From CAIRNS01 sp049508565 (GTDB lineage: Bacteria > Elusimicrobiota > Endomicrobiia > Endomicrobiales > CAIRNS01): 9,831 nucleotides of DNA. Of this stretch, positions 1-7,166 are shown one piece after another. Under the pieces are notes generated by a model that saw only the letters and a list, made by a program, of their open reading frames with translations, searched no databases and was not told where the DNA came from. Both the position numbers and the translations under genes were made by a program. The first letter of the stretch is position 1; each line of letters starts with the position of its first letter. The stretch covers positions 1-9,831 of the forward strand of contig JBELAT010000084.1 of NCBI GenBank assembly GCA_049508565.1. Direction: 5' to 3'.

Positions 1-772
1 CCGAGATAAGCGGTTCAATGATGGTTTTATTAACCTTATCTGTCAGTAACGGGGTCATGAGAGGGGCCGGTGCATATGCTCCCATCCCGCCCGTGTTCGG
101 TCCACGGTCATTGTCATAAATTCTCTTATGATCCTGCGCAGCCGGCATGAGAGAATAGTTTCTCCCATCGACAAAAAGTTGAATCGAAGCTTCCTGTCCT
201 TCAAGAAATTCCTCGATAATGATATCACTTCCTGCAGTACCGAATTCCTTTTTTTGCATCATTGCATCAATCGCATCTACCGCCTCAACGGTGTTCTTAC
301 AGACAACAACACCCTTTCCGGCCGCCAACCCGTTGGCTTTAACGACAAGCGGCGTTGTTTTCGGGAACGACCGCACGTATGCAGTGGCGGCCTTGCTATC
401 GATAAACGACTCATGCCGGGCGGTAGGAATGGAATATTTATTCATCACGCTCTTGGCAAACAATTTGCTTGCTTCGAGTTGCGCGGATTTTTTGTCAGGA
501 CCAAAAATGGCGAGTTTTTTCTTCCTAAACTCATCGACAATTCCAAGCGATAACGGCACCTCTGGACCGACAACAGTGAGATCGATGCCACGCTCTTCAA
601 CCAGCGCTATAAGCCGTGGAATATCATCTGCGCCGATGGAAACGCACTCGGCCAGATGCGCAATTCCCGCATTACCGGGCGCGCAATATACTTTTTTGAC
701 CCGCGGACTATCAAGCATTTTCCACACCAGAGCATGCTCTCGCCCGCCCGAACCGATAACAAGAACCTTCAT
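1..772 (-). CDS. purD: Phosphoribosylamine-glycine ligase (GAR synthetase), N-terminal 257 residues; gene runs off the left edge
   Basis: ATP-dependent ligase that joins 5-phosphoribosylamine to glycine, the second step of cytosolic purine synthesis. The reading frame is open from the ATG at 772 to base 1 with no stop and encodes 257 residues; the family is usually about 420-430, so roughly 60% is present. The N-terminal domain opens with MKVLVIGSGGREHALVWKM, a typical PurD start. An ATP-grasp domain follows: VVKANGLAAGKGVVV at about 143-157, EEFLEGQEAS at about 187-196, and QDHKR then GPNTGGMGAY at about 213-233. The start lies 4 bases after the purF stop, so the two are probably translated as one operon. 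An upstream GGGAAG lies further than usual from the ATG. Direct product of the preceding enzyme: PurF makes the labile phosphoribosylamine that PurD consumes. Family identity is very secure; only the missing C-terminus cannot be judged. Confidence 0.97.
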   Translation of the reverse strand, partial: MKVLVIGSGGREHALVWKMLDSPRVKKVYCAPGNAGIAHLAECVSIGADDIPRLIALVEERGIDLTVVGPEVPLSLGIVDEFRKKKLAIFGPDKKSAQLEASKLFAKSVMNKYSIPTARHESFIDSKAATAYVRSFPKTTPLVVKANGLAAGKGVVVCKNTVEAVDAIDAMMQKKEFGTAGSDIIIEEFLEGQEASIQLFVDGRNYSLMPAAQDHKRIYDNDRGPNTGGMGAYAPAPLMTPLLTDKVNKTIIEPLIS

Positions 773-776
773 AGTC

Positions 777-2132
777 TCAATCACACTTCCCGATTTTATA
801 TTTTCCAGTAAAACATGCCGTACAGAACCGATCCTGTGGACTGCCGGTCGCCTCGATCAATCCTTCGATCGATAAATAGTGCATTGAATCAACTCCAAGG
901 TATTTGCGAATTTTCTCAACCGTATTATTAGCGGCAATCAGCTCTTCTTTGTTTGGCGTATCGATCCCATAAAAACACGGATCAGTAATCGGCGGTGAGC
1001 TGATGCAGAGATGCACCTCTTTTGCTCCCGCGTTTTTGATCATTTTAACAAGTTTTCGGCTCGTCGTTCCGCGGACAATGGAGTCATCGACGACAACGAC
1101 ACTTTTTCCCTTCAAGATATCGCGTACCGGATTATATTTAATTTTAGCACCAAAATCACGTATGGTCTGGCTGGGTTCTATAAAAGTCCGTCCAATATAG
1201 TGATTACGAATCAACCCCGTTTCATACGGAATACCAGCTGCCTGCCCGTATCCGATGGCAGCGCTGTTAGCGGAATCCGGCACAGATATGACCAGGTCGG
1301 CCTTTTTGATCTGCGGATAACTTTCGCGCGCGAGGATCCGGCCGAGTTCTCTGCGGATTGCATGGACGCTTTTGCCAAACACCAGGCTGTCAGGCCGGGA
1401 AAAGTAAATATATTCGAATATACACAATGCGGCATCGGACTTTTTTTCAAAGAGCTGAATTGATTTCATGGTGTTCTTTTCAAAGACCACCATCTCTCCC
1501 GGAGCAACATCGCGGACATATTCGGCATTGATTAAATCAAGCGCACAGGTTTCAGAAGCTACAACCCACCCTTCGTCAAGACGCCCGATACACAATGGAC
1601 GAACCCCCCAGGGATCGCGCACAGCAACCATCTGGTTGGGCGTCATCAACACGAGAGAATAGGCTCCTTCCAGTTTGCTCAGCGCAAAACGGAGTGCTTC
1701 CGGCAACGACCATTTATTGGCCTTGGCGATAAGATGCAGTATAACACCAGTATCGGAACTGGTTTGAAATATCGATCCTTCTTTTTCGAGTTTTTTGCGC
1801 CAGGCAGGGGCATTGATAAGATTGCCATTATGGGCAATAGCAAGCTGTCCGCGCGCGTAGTTGATTACCAGCGGTTGCGCATTTTTTATTTGACTGATAC
1901 CGGTAGTAGAATACCGTACATGCCCGATAGCAATCGAACCGGGAAGGGACGCAAGCCTGTCCTGGGTAAAGATGTCGGCAACCTGCCCCATGTCGACATG
2001 GGAGTACATGGTTTTTCCGTCAGCTGAAGCGATCCCGGCGCTCTCCTGTCCACGATGCTGCAGGGCGAAAATGCCCAGATAGGTCAGGTTGGCGGCCTCG
2101 GGGTGGTTATAAATACCGAATATGCCGCACAT
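777..2132 (-). CDS. purF: Amidophosphoribosyltransferase, iron-sulfur (Bacillus-type)
   Basis: First committed step of purine synthesis: glutamine plus PRPP gives phosphoribosylamine. The product is 451 residues, a normal full length. The N-terminal Ntn glutaminase domain starts MCGIFGIYNH, so Cys2 becomes the nucleophile once Met is removed and no propeptide is present. Other glutaminase motifs are LQHRGQESAG (25-33 region), HVRYSTTG at 71-78 and HNGNL at 101-105. The phosphoribosyltransferase domain has the PRPP loop VVVVDDSIVRGTTS at 345-358. Cys237, Cys386 and the CTAC pair Cys437/Cys440 match the four [4Fe-4S] ligands of the B. subtilis class, so an oxygen-labile cluster is inferred. The ATG overlaps the stop of the upstream small gene as TAATG, and no Shine-Dalgarno is visible in the preceding 23 bases (AT-rich), so re-initiation is likely. 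PurF is the usual feedback-controlled point of the pathway. Confidence 0.98.
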   Translation of the reverse strand: MCGIFGIYNHPEAANLTYLGIFALQHRGQESAGIASADGKTMYSHVDMGQVADIFTQDRLASLPGSIAIGHVRYSTTGISQIKNAQPLVINYARGQLAIAHNGNLINAPAWRKKLEKEGSIFQTSSDTGVILHLIAKANKWSLPEALRFALSKLEGAYSLVLMTPNQMVAVRDPWGVRPLCIGRLDEGWVVASETCALDLINAEYVRDVAPGEMVVFEKNTMKSIQLFEKKSDAALCIFEYIYFSRPDSLVFGKSVHAIRRELGRILARESYPQIKKADLVISVPDSANSAAIGYGQAAGIPYETGLIRNHYIGRTFIEPSQTIRDFGAKIKYNPVRDILKGKSVVVVDDSIVRGTTSRKLVKMIKNAGAKEVHLCISSPPITDPCFYGIDTPNKEELIAANNTVEKIRKYLGVDSMHYLSIEGLIEATGSPQDRFCTACFTGKYKIGKCD

Positions 2133-2443
2133 TAAAATATATACTTGTCAAAGAATTTGACAATCGAAACAAATGAGGCAAAAGAAATGATGAAAGTAAA
2201 AATCACCATTTTCCACATGGATCTCACCACTTTTTTCAACCGCACATCTTCTTCCATTTCGCGGCGGATTTCAAGCGCGAACATACCACGAGTTTCATTG
2301 CTCACCTGAGCATGTTCCCGGTAATTCTCACACGATGCTGTTTCACGAAACCAATTGCCTTTCACCAGACAGAAAAGGTGGTTCTCACCGTTTTCATCCG
2401 TGCTCATGTCCCCTTGAAAAAAACAGTTGACACAATTTCCCAT
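2132..2443 (-). CDS. Small four-cysteine membrane-anchored protein of unknown function, between purQ and purF
   Basis: I do not recognise this 103-residue protein. The N-terminal 45 residues hold four cysteines, Cys4, Cys7, Cys25 and Cys38 (C-x2-C-x17-C-x12-C), with aromatic residues nearby (FF at 8-9, W31, Y41); this spacing suggests a zinc or iron-sulfur site. A charged, probably helical segment follows (about 54-76, rich in E, R and K). A strongly hydrophobic stretch at about 79-97 (IFTFIISFASFVSIV) is one predicted membrane helix, leaving a short DKYIF tail. The positive residues before the helix predict a cytosolic N-terminus and a tail-anchored protein. It is likely translated: a good AAGGAG site lies 6 bases before the ATG, it sits in a tight operon, and its stop overlaps the purF start. 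It could help place or service purine enzymes at the membrane, or act in iron-sulfur handling for PurF; both are guesses. Confidence 0.8.
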   Translation of the reverse strand: MGNCVNCFFQGDMSTDENGENHLFCLVKGNWFRETASCENYREHAQVSNETRGMFALEIRREMEEDVRLKKVVRSMWKMVIFTFIISFASFVSIVKFFDKYIF

Positions 2444-2449
2444 TATTGA

Positions 2450-2455
2450 CTCCTT
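2450..2455 (-). promoter_or_regulatory. Shine-Dalgarno of the 103-residue membrane protein gene
   Basis: On the minus strand AAGGAG is followed by 6 bases and then the ATG at 2443. It is one of the clearest ribosome-binding sites in the window and lies in the 27-base gap after purQ. It supports the small gene being real and fixes its start. The gap shows no hairpin. Confidence 0.75.
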
Positions 2456-2470
2456 TTTATCACAGGACCG

Positions 2471-3265
2471 TTATCCCGTAATAGTAACGGCGTTTTTAAA
2501 AATATTCAATCCCCACCCGTATTCACCCTCGGAACATTGACGGTTGGGATGTTGCCAGCAAAAGATATATCGTTCAGGGTGCGGCATCAATCCGAACACA
2601 TTGCCTGCACTGTTGGTTATTGCTGCGATGGCATTAACCGCACCATTGGGATTAAGAGGGTACTGGGCATTCTTTCCGTGAGGATCACAATAGCGAAACA
2701 CCACCTGATTGTTTTTTTCAAGCGTGTCCAGCACCTTTTTATCTGCCGTTACAAATTTTCCTTCGCCGTGCGCTACCGGCAGAGGAATAATATCCGGCAT
2801 ATTTCTCACCCACAAACATTTGTTTGGCTTCTTTTTTTCATCGTTATCCTGCTTTAAATATACCCAACGGCTTTCAAATTTGTCTGAATCGTTGAATGTC
2901 AGAGTGGTCGTCTGCTGGAACGCTACAGGATCGGGCAATAACCCCATTTTCACCAACACCTGAAAACCATTGCATATGCCGATGATAGGTTTGCCGGCCA
3001 TTGCAAATTTTTGCAGTGCATCACCCAGCCGGTACTTCAGCTCGTTAGCAAGGATTTTACCTGACGCAATATCATCGCCGTAAGAAAACCCGCCAGGGAT
3101 GGCAAGGATATGATAATCATCGAGCCGGACAGATCCGTCGATGATACGATTGATATGTACGCGCTCCGCCGCGGAACCGGCTAGCTCGAAAGCGGCCTGC
3201 GTTTCGTAGTCGCAATTAGTCCCTGCTGTCCTGATTATGATTGTTCTGGGTAATTGTGTTACCAT
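2471..3265 (-). CDS. purQ: FGAM synthase glutaminase subunit (PurQ)
   Basis: Class I glutamine amidotransferase that releases ammonia from glutamine and passes it to PurL. From the ATG at 3265 it has 264 residues, longer than the roughly 230 of B. subtilis PurQ. The nucleophile elbow GICNGFQVL carries Cys98, and the His229-x-Glu231 pair of MPHPERY completes the catalytic triad. IRTAGTNCDYET near the N-terminus and AIPGGFSYGDDIASG at about 55-69 are standard PurQ motifs. The frame opens further to a GTG at 3286, but GGAAGAAG (3274-3281) lies 8 bases before the ATG at 3265 and homology starts there, so I use 3265. The ATG overlaps the end of purL by 7 bases (ATGGTAA), implying coupled translation and equal amounts of the two subunits. 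The extra length is in the region of about 130-155 (charged, Lys/Asp-rich) and at the C-terminus. Confidence 0.97.
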   Translation of the reverse strand: MVTQLPRTIIIRTAGTNCDYETQAAFELAGSAAERVHINRIIDGSVRLDDYHILAIPGGFSYGDDIASGKILANELKYRLGDALQKFAMAGKPIIGICNGFQVLVKMGLLPDPVAFQQTTTLTFNDSDKFESRWVYLKQDNDEKKKPNKCLWVRNMPDIIPLPVAHGEGKFVTADKKVLDTLEKNNQVVFRYCDPHGKNAQYPLNPNGAVNAIAAITNSAGNVFGLMPHPERYIFCWQHPNRQCSEGEYGWGLNIFKNAVTITG

Positions 3266-5667
3266 GATAACGTCTTCTTCCAGCACGCATGCAATGCACG
3301 GATATTTTCTGAGATTACCGTCGTATTTTGAGAGCTGACGCGCACCGTGTCAGTGTCAGTAACGGTGCCTGCACAGCACATAACACTGCCAGCCATCGCG
3401 TTTTCAAAATCAGCTGCACGATCAGGTTGTACTTCAACAATAAAACGGCTGTTGGATTCTGAGAAAAGAATTTCGGGTACAGTCAAGGATCCTAGAACAG
3501 GGACAGTGTCAAGACTAAACTGCACGCCCTTCTCTCCCGCAAATGCCATCTCGGCAAGAGCAACCGCAAGACCACCTTCAGAACAGTCATGACAGCTCAC
3601 AGCCAGACCATGACTAATCGCTTGTCCCAACCGGCTCATTGCCGCGCGTGCCACACCTGCGTTGACGGTTGGAACAGCTCCACCGGAAAACCGCCGGATA
3701 ACGCTATATTGCGAACCGCCCAGCTCGTTGCGCGTTATCCCGACTATATAGAGGAGATTACCGACCGCTTTGAGATCCATCGTCACCGTTTTGCGTATAT
3801 CATCAATAACACCCATCGCGGAGATTAACAACGCGGCCGGAATAGAATACGTTTTCTTGCCAATCGCATATTCGTTGTAAAGACTGTCTTTTCCGGATAT
3901 AAATGGTGTTCCATAGATTTTTGCCATATCATAACAGGCTTCTGCTGCCCGCACAAGACTGCCGAGAATCTCCGGTTTATTAGGGTTTCCCCAACAGAAG
4001 TTATCCAAAATAGCTATTTTATCAATGTTCCCGCCAACTGCCACCGCGTTACGTAGGGCCTCATCAATAGCTGAGGCAGCCATCCAATAGGGATCAATTT
4101 TGCCGTACTCCGGATTTAATCCATTTGACAACACCACACCTTTATAGCTTTTGTTGCTGCCCGATTCCCGCAGACTGCTTCCTGATGCATAAGGCCAGAT
4201 CACAGCTGCATCGCCGGGTCCCGCATTGACTAGCGACGTTCCGTGCAGAGGTTTAATGACGGTCTGTCCCTGTACCTCATGATCGTACTGACGGATGATC
4301 CACTCGCGTGAACAAATATTATATGATGCAAGGAGGTCTTTAAGATCTTTCCCGCAGTCCCGAGAAACGACCGGTTTACGGAAAGTATCTTTCTTTGGAG
4401 AAGGATTCCAGACAGCCTTTTTCGTTAATTTCGGAACACCGTCATGCAAAAAGGTCATATCAAGGGCAGCAACCACGACTTTTTCAAACATGAGCGTCAG
4501 TTTATGATCATCGGTAAACTCTCCGATAAATGTAGCTTCAACGTTTTCTCCCGTAAAAACTGCGGAGATCTCATCACGGTTTTCCGGCGGAACCGCAAGC
4601 ACCATGCGCTCCTGAGCTTCAGACACCCAAATCTCCCAGGGTTTAAGACCGGCATATTTCAGAGGAATGCGATCCAGATATACGCGGGCACCGGTTTGCT
4701 CCGCAAGCTCTCCGACCGCACTGGAGAGTCCGCCAGCACCGCAGTCCGTCAGGCCGCGGAACAATCCCTTGTCCCGCGCGATCAGGAGGGTGTCCATAAC
4801 TTTTTTCTCGACAATTGGATTGCCGATCTGAACAGCACTAACATCGGATTCATGGTCAAGTTCGACGGAAGAGAACGTTGCGCCATGGATACCATCCCGA
4901 CCGGTCCGCCCGCCAACAACCAAAATCAGGTCGCCCGATTTAACGGACTTAAAACATTTATTTTTTGGAATAATGCCCATGGTGCCGCAATAGACAAGCG
5001 GGTTAGCCATGTACCCGTAATCAAAATAAACGCCCCCGTTAACCGTCGGTATGCCCATCCGGTTTCCGTAATCGCGCACTCCTGAGACAACACCTTTGGC
5101 GATGCGTTTGGGATGCAATATCCCGGCCGGCAGTTCTGACCACGGAAGGTCCGGTTTGCCAAAACAAAATATATCAGTATTTGCCAGCGGCTTGGCGCCC
5201 AGACCAACCCCGAGAATATCGCGTATCACACCGCCAATACCCGTAGCCGCTCCGCCGTACGGTTCAAGCGCAGAAGGATGATTATGCGTTTCTACTTTGA
5301 AAGCTATCCCATTTTCATCATCAAAATCAATGATACCCGCATTATCTTTAAAAACTGATATACACCACGGTTTATTGAGTTCCTGAGTCGCTTTGAACAC
5401 TGTCTCTTTTAAAAGGTTGTGATATGTTTTTTTCTGGCCGGCACCGGTAAACTCTATGTTTCCCGTGAGGGTTTTATGTTTACAGTGTTCGCTCCAGGTC
5501 TGTGCGATGGTCTCCAGTTCAACATCGGTAGGATTACGTTTGATGCTGCGAAAATATTTTTGAATTGCCTTCATCTCTTCAAGAGAAAGTGACAAAATAT
5601 TGTCTTTACTCAGTTGCATCAAGCGTGTATCCGATTGGTCAATAATGGCGATTATTTTGACTGTCAT
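3259..5667 (-). CDS. purL: FGAM synthase synthetase subunit (PurL)
   Basis: Catalyses ATP-dependent conversion of FGAR to FGAM with ammonia supplied by PurQ. The product has 802 residues: longer than the small B. subtilis type (about 740), far shorter than the single-chain E. coli enzyme (about 1295), and it lacks a glutaminase domain. Visible motifs: AQTWSEHCKHKT at 55-66, with the conserved His; KVETHNHPSALEPYGGAATG at 124-143; GGRTGRDGIHGATFSS at 252-267; SGKDSL at 591-596; and HDCSEGGLAVALAEMAF at 693-709. The two AIRS-like halves are therefore both present. The frame runs open to 5718, but the ATG at 5667 is chosen because homology-like sequence begins there; it follows the upstream stop by one base. 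An AGGAG lies 16 bases upstream, which is distant. The first 26 or so residues look like the linker that joins PurS to PurL in fused homologues. Confidence 0.97.
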   Translation of the reverse strand: MTVKIIAIIDQSDTRLMQLSKDNILSLSLEEMKAIQKYFRSIKRNPTDVELETIAQTWSEHCKHKTLTGNIEFTGAGQKKTYHNLLKETVFKATQELNKPWCISVFKDNAGIIDFDDENGIAFKVETHNHPSALEPYGGAATGIGGVIRDILGVGLGAKPLANTDIFCFGKPDLPWSELPAGILHPKRIAKGVVSGVRDYGNRMGIPTVNGGVYFDYGYMANPLVYCGTMGIIPKNKCFKSVKSGDLILVVGGRTGRDGIHGATFSSVELDHESDVSAVQIGNPIVEKKVMDTLLIARDKGLFRGLTDCGAGGLSSAVGELAEQTGARVYLDRIPLKYAGLKPWEIWVSEAQERMVLAVPPENRDEISAVFTGENVEATFIGEFTDDHKLTLMFEKVVVAALDMTFLHDGVPKLTKKAVWNPSPKKDTFRKPVVSRDCGKDLKDLLASYNICSREWIIRQYDHEVQGQTVIKPLHGTSLVNAGPGDAAVIWPYASGSSLRESGSNKSYKGVVLSNGLNPEYGKIDPYWMAASAIDEALRNAVAVGGNIDKIAILDNFCWGNPNKPEILGSLVRAAEACYDMAKIYGTPFISGKDSLYNEYAIGKKTYSIPAALLISAMGVIDDIRKTVTMDLKAVGNLLYIVGITRNELGGSQYSVIRRFSGGAVPTVNAGVARAAMSRLGQAISHGLAVSCHDCSEGGLAVALAEMAFAGEKGVQFSLDTVPVLGSLTVPEILFSESNSRFIVEVQPDRAADFENAMAGSVMCCAGTVTDTDTVRVSSQNTTVISENIRALHACWKKTLSW

Positions 5668-5668
5668 A

Positions 5669-6235
5669 TTAGTTAACCGTATACTCCTGCACCATCGTGT
5701 TAACAAGCATCCGCTCAACGAGACGCCTAACTGCTGCTAAGGAAATCGAGCCTTCAAACGTAAATCGATGTCCGGTTTTGATAGTGACCGGCGTAACAAC
5801 GCCCATATCCCGCAACGCTTTAGCGACACTATCGGCCACGGTATCAGTCACACCCGGCTTCAGCCACACATATATCGAATAAACACCCGATTTTGATGTA
5901 CGAGGAGCGTTACAAATCCCAAACTCTTCAGTGATGGGATCGACTAAGAGTTTTTGGGCGATTGCTTTTAAATCCACGTCGCTCAAATTTCCCTCAAAAC
6001 GATACACCTGGGCGGCTGAGACTTTCCGGACATTTTTTACGCCAGAATCGACGATATCATGGAGCACATGCTCGCCATGTCGATCACGAAATTGGGATTT
6101 CAGTTTCACTTCTATAAGAGACATGCTCATAGTTTTTACAATCCGACTGACTTGTTTTTCGAAAGTGTATTCCGCAACTACATCACCTGGAACTGGTATA
6201 TAACAAACAAGGTCAAACCGCTTATATTGTGCCAT
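5669..6235 (-). CDS. purS: Two-domain PurS, FGAM synthase small subunit as a tandem duplication
   Basis: PurS bridges PurL and PurQ in the split FGAM synthase. Ordinary PurS is about 80-85 residues; this frame is 188 and contains two PurS-like repeats. Repeat A is about 39-108 (IEVKLKSQFRD ... VYRFEGNLS ... LLVDPITEEF) and repeat B about 117-188 (SIYVWLKPGVTD ... RFTFEGSIS ... MLVNTMVQEY). The repeats align as beta-LK-x-x-x-x-D, then DxGV, then RFxFEG/RFEG, then a helix ending Q/E-E-F/Y. One polypeptide could supply what is a PurS dimer elsewhere. The ATG at 6235 gives a 15-base gap after purC but has no Shine-Dalgarno, and its first 35 residues look unlike PurS and are poor in G/C-ending codons. 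An alternative start is ATG 6130 (or 6124), giving about 151-153 residues. The stop lies one base before the purL ATG. Confidence 0.88.
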   Translation of the reverse strand: MAQYKRFDLVCYIPVPGDVVAEYTFEKQVSRIVKTMSMSLIEVKLKSQFRDRHGEHVLHDIVDSGVKNVRKVSAAQVYRFEGNLSDVDLKAIAQKLLVDPITEEFGICNAPRTSKSGVYSIYVWLKPGVTDTVADSVAKALRDMGVVTPVTIKTGHRFTFEGSISLAAVRRLVERMLVNTMVQEYTVN

Positions 6236-6250
6236 GACCGGGAAAATATA

Positions 6251-7135
6251 CTAAAATTTTCTGCCAGTCAGTTTGGTATACGCTTCTATATATTTTTCTC
6301 GCGTACGAAGAACGACTTTTTCCGGCAGCGATGGTACCGGAGGTTGCTTGTTCCAGGCAATGGATTCCAGGTAATCCCGGACGAATTGTTTGTCCAGACT
6401 GTCCTGCGCAGTCCCGGGCTTATAGAGTTCACGCTCCCAGAACCGCGATGAATCGGGAGTAAATATTTCGTCAATAAGGATCAGCTTTCCGTCATATATA
6501 CCGAACTCAAACTTCGTATCTGCCAGTATGATCCCGCGCGACTCGGCATAGATGCTCGCTTTAATATACAATGCAAGAGAAATATCGCGTATCCTGCTTG
6601 CCGTGTCAGCGCCAACACGTCGGGACATTTCTTCAAAGGTAATATTCTCGTCGTGCTTGCCGCCTTCTTCTTTGGTTGTCGGTGTGAAAATCGGCACCGG
6701 GAGTTTCGATGATTCTTTTAATCCCGAAGGTAACATTATACCACAAACAGTGCCGTTTTTTCCATATTCTTTCCACCCCGACCCCGCCAGATATCCTCGA
6801 ACAATACATTCTACGTCAACCCGTCGCGCTTTTTTTACTATCATTGAGCGCTCAGACAGGTACGGGAATTTTTTAAGAGCTGCAGGAAATTGTTCAAAAT
6901 CGCCGGTTATGACGTGATTGGGCACAACACCCTGCAGAAAATCAAACCAGAACAGAGAAAGTTTATGCAGGACTTTTCCCTTATCGGGAATAAGTGTCGG
7001 CAGAACGTGATCGAATGCCGAAATACGGTCACTGGCAACCAAAAGAAGTTGTTGGTCCAAATCGTATACGTCCCGGACCTTACCCCGATGGAAAAGTGGA
7101 AAATCAATGATGTTGTTTTCAGTAATCATATCCAT
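6251..7135 (-). CDS. purC: Phosphoribosylaminoimidazole-succinocarboxamide synthase (SAICAR synthetase)
   Basis: Joins aspartate to CAIR using ATP to give SAICAR, a mid-pathway purine step. The product has 294 residues, the longer form of the family (E. coli and B. subtilis enzymes are near 240). Motifs in order: LFHRGKVRDVYD at 14-25, ASDRISAFDHVLP at 34-46, ECIVRGYLAGSGWKEYG at 109-125, FTPTTKEEGGKHDENI at 150-165, ADTKFEFG at 205-212 and LIDEIFTPDSSRFW at 220-233. All expected substrate-contact motifs are intact. The ATG at 7135 is preferred over the ATG at 7129 because AGGGAG (7142-7147) ends 6 bases before it. It is the first purine gene after phoU, with a 31-base gap, and its TAG stop is 15 bases before the longest purS start. 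Confidence 0.98.
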   Translation of the reverse strand: MDMITENNIIDFPLFHRGKVRDVYDLDQQLLLVASDRISAFDHVLPTLIPDKGKVLHKLSLFWFDFLQGVVPNHVITGDFEQFPAALKKFPYLSERSMIVKKARRVDVECIVRGYLAGSGWKEYGKNGTVCGIMLPSGLKESSKLPVPIFTPTTKEEGGKHDENITFEEMSRRVGADTASRIRDISLALYIKASIYAESRGIILADTKFEFGIYDGKLILIDEIFTPDSSRFWERELYKPGTAQDSLDKQFVRDYLESIAWNKQPPVPSLPEKVVLRTREKYIEAYTKLTGRKF

Positions 7136-7141
7136 GTAAAT

Positions 7142-7147
7142 CTCCCT
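7142..7147 (-). promoter_or_regulatory. Shine-Dalgarno of purC in the phoU-purC gap
   Basis: AGGGAG on the minus strand, 6 bases before the ATG at 7135; it decides between that start and the ATG two codons later. The surrounding 31-base gap (7136-7166) is the only boundary between the phosphate and purine blocks. It contains a T-rich run but no stem-loop before it, so I see no intrinsic terminator, and no clear paired -35 and -10 boxes. Confidence 0.7.
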
Positions 7148-7166
7148 TTATGCACATAAAAAACTG

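Noticed and set aside
219..875. A 218-codon plus-strand open frame opposite purD and the end of purF
   Set aside because: It is antisense to two strongly recognised genes, its product resembles nothing known, and it breaks the all-minus operon layout. It is a shadow of the purD codon pattern. The same holds for plus-strand frames at 1011-1463 and 4444-5085.
5668..5718. purL starting at the upstream in-frame ATG at 5718
   Set aside because: It would add 17 residues lying wholly inside purS, unlike any PurL start; the ATG at 5667 directly follows the purS stop.
7155..7166. T-run after phoU as an intrinsic terminator
   Set aside because: No GC-rich stem precedes it, so it is only an AT-rich spacer.
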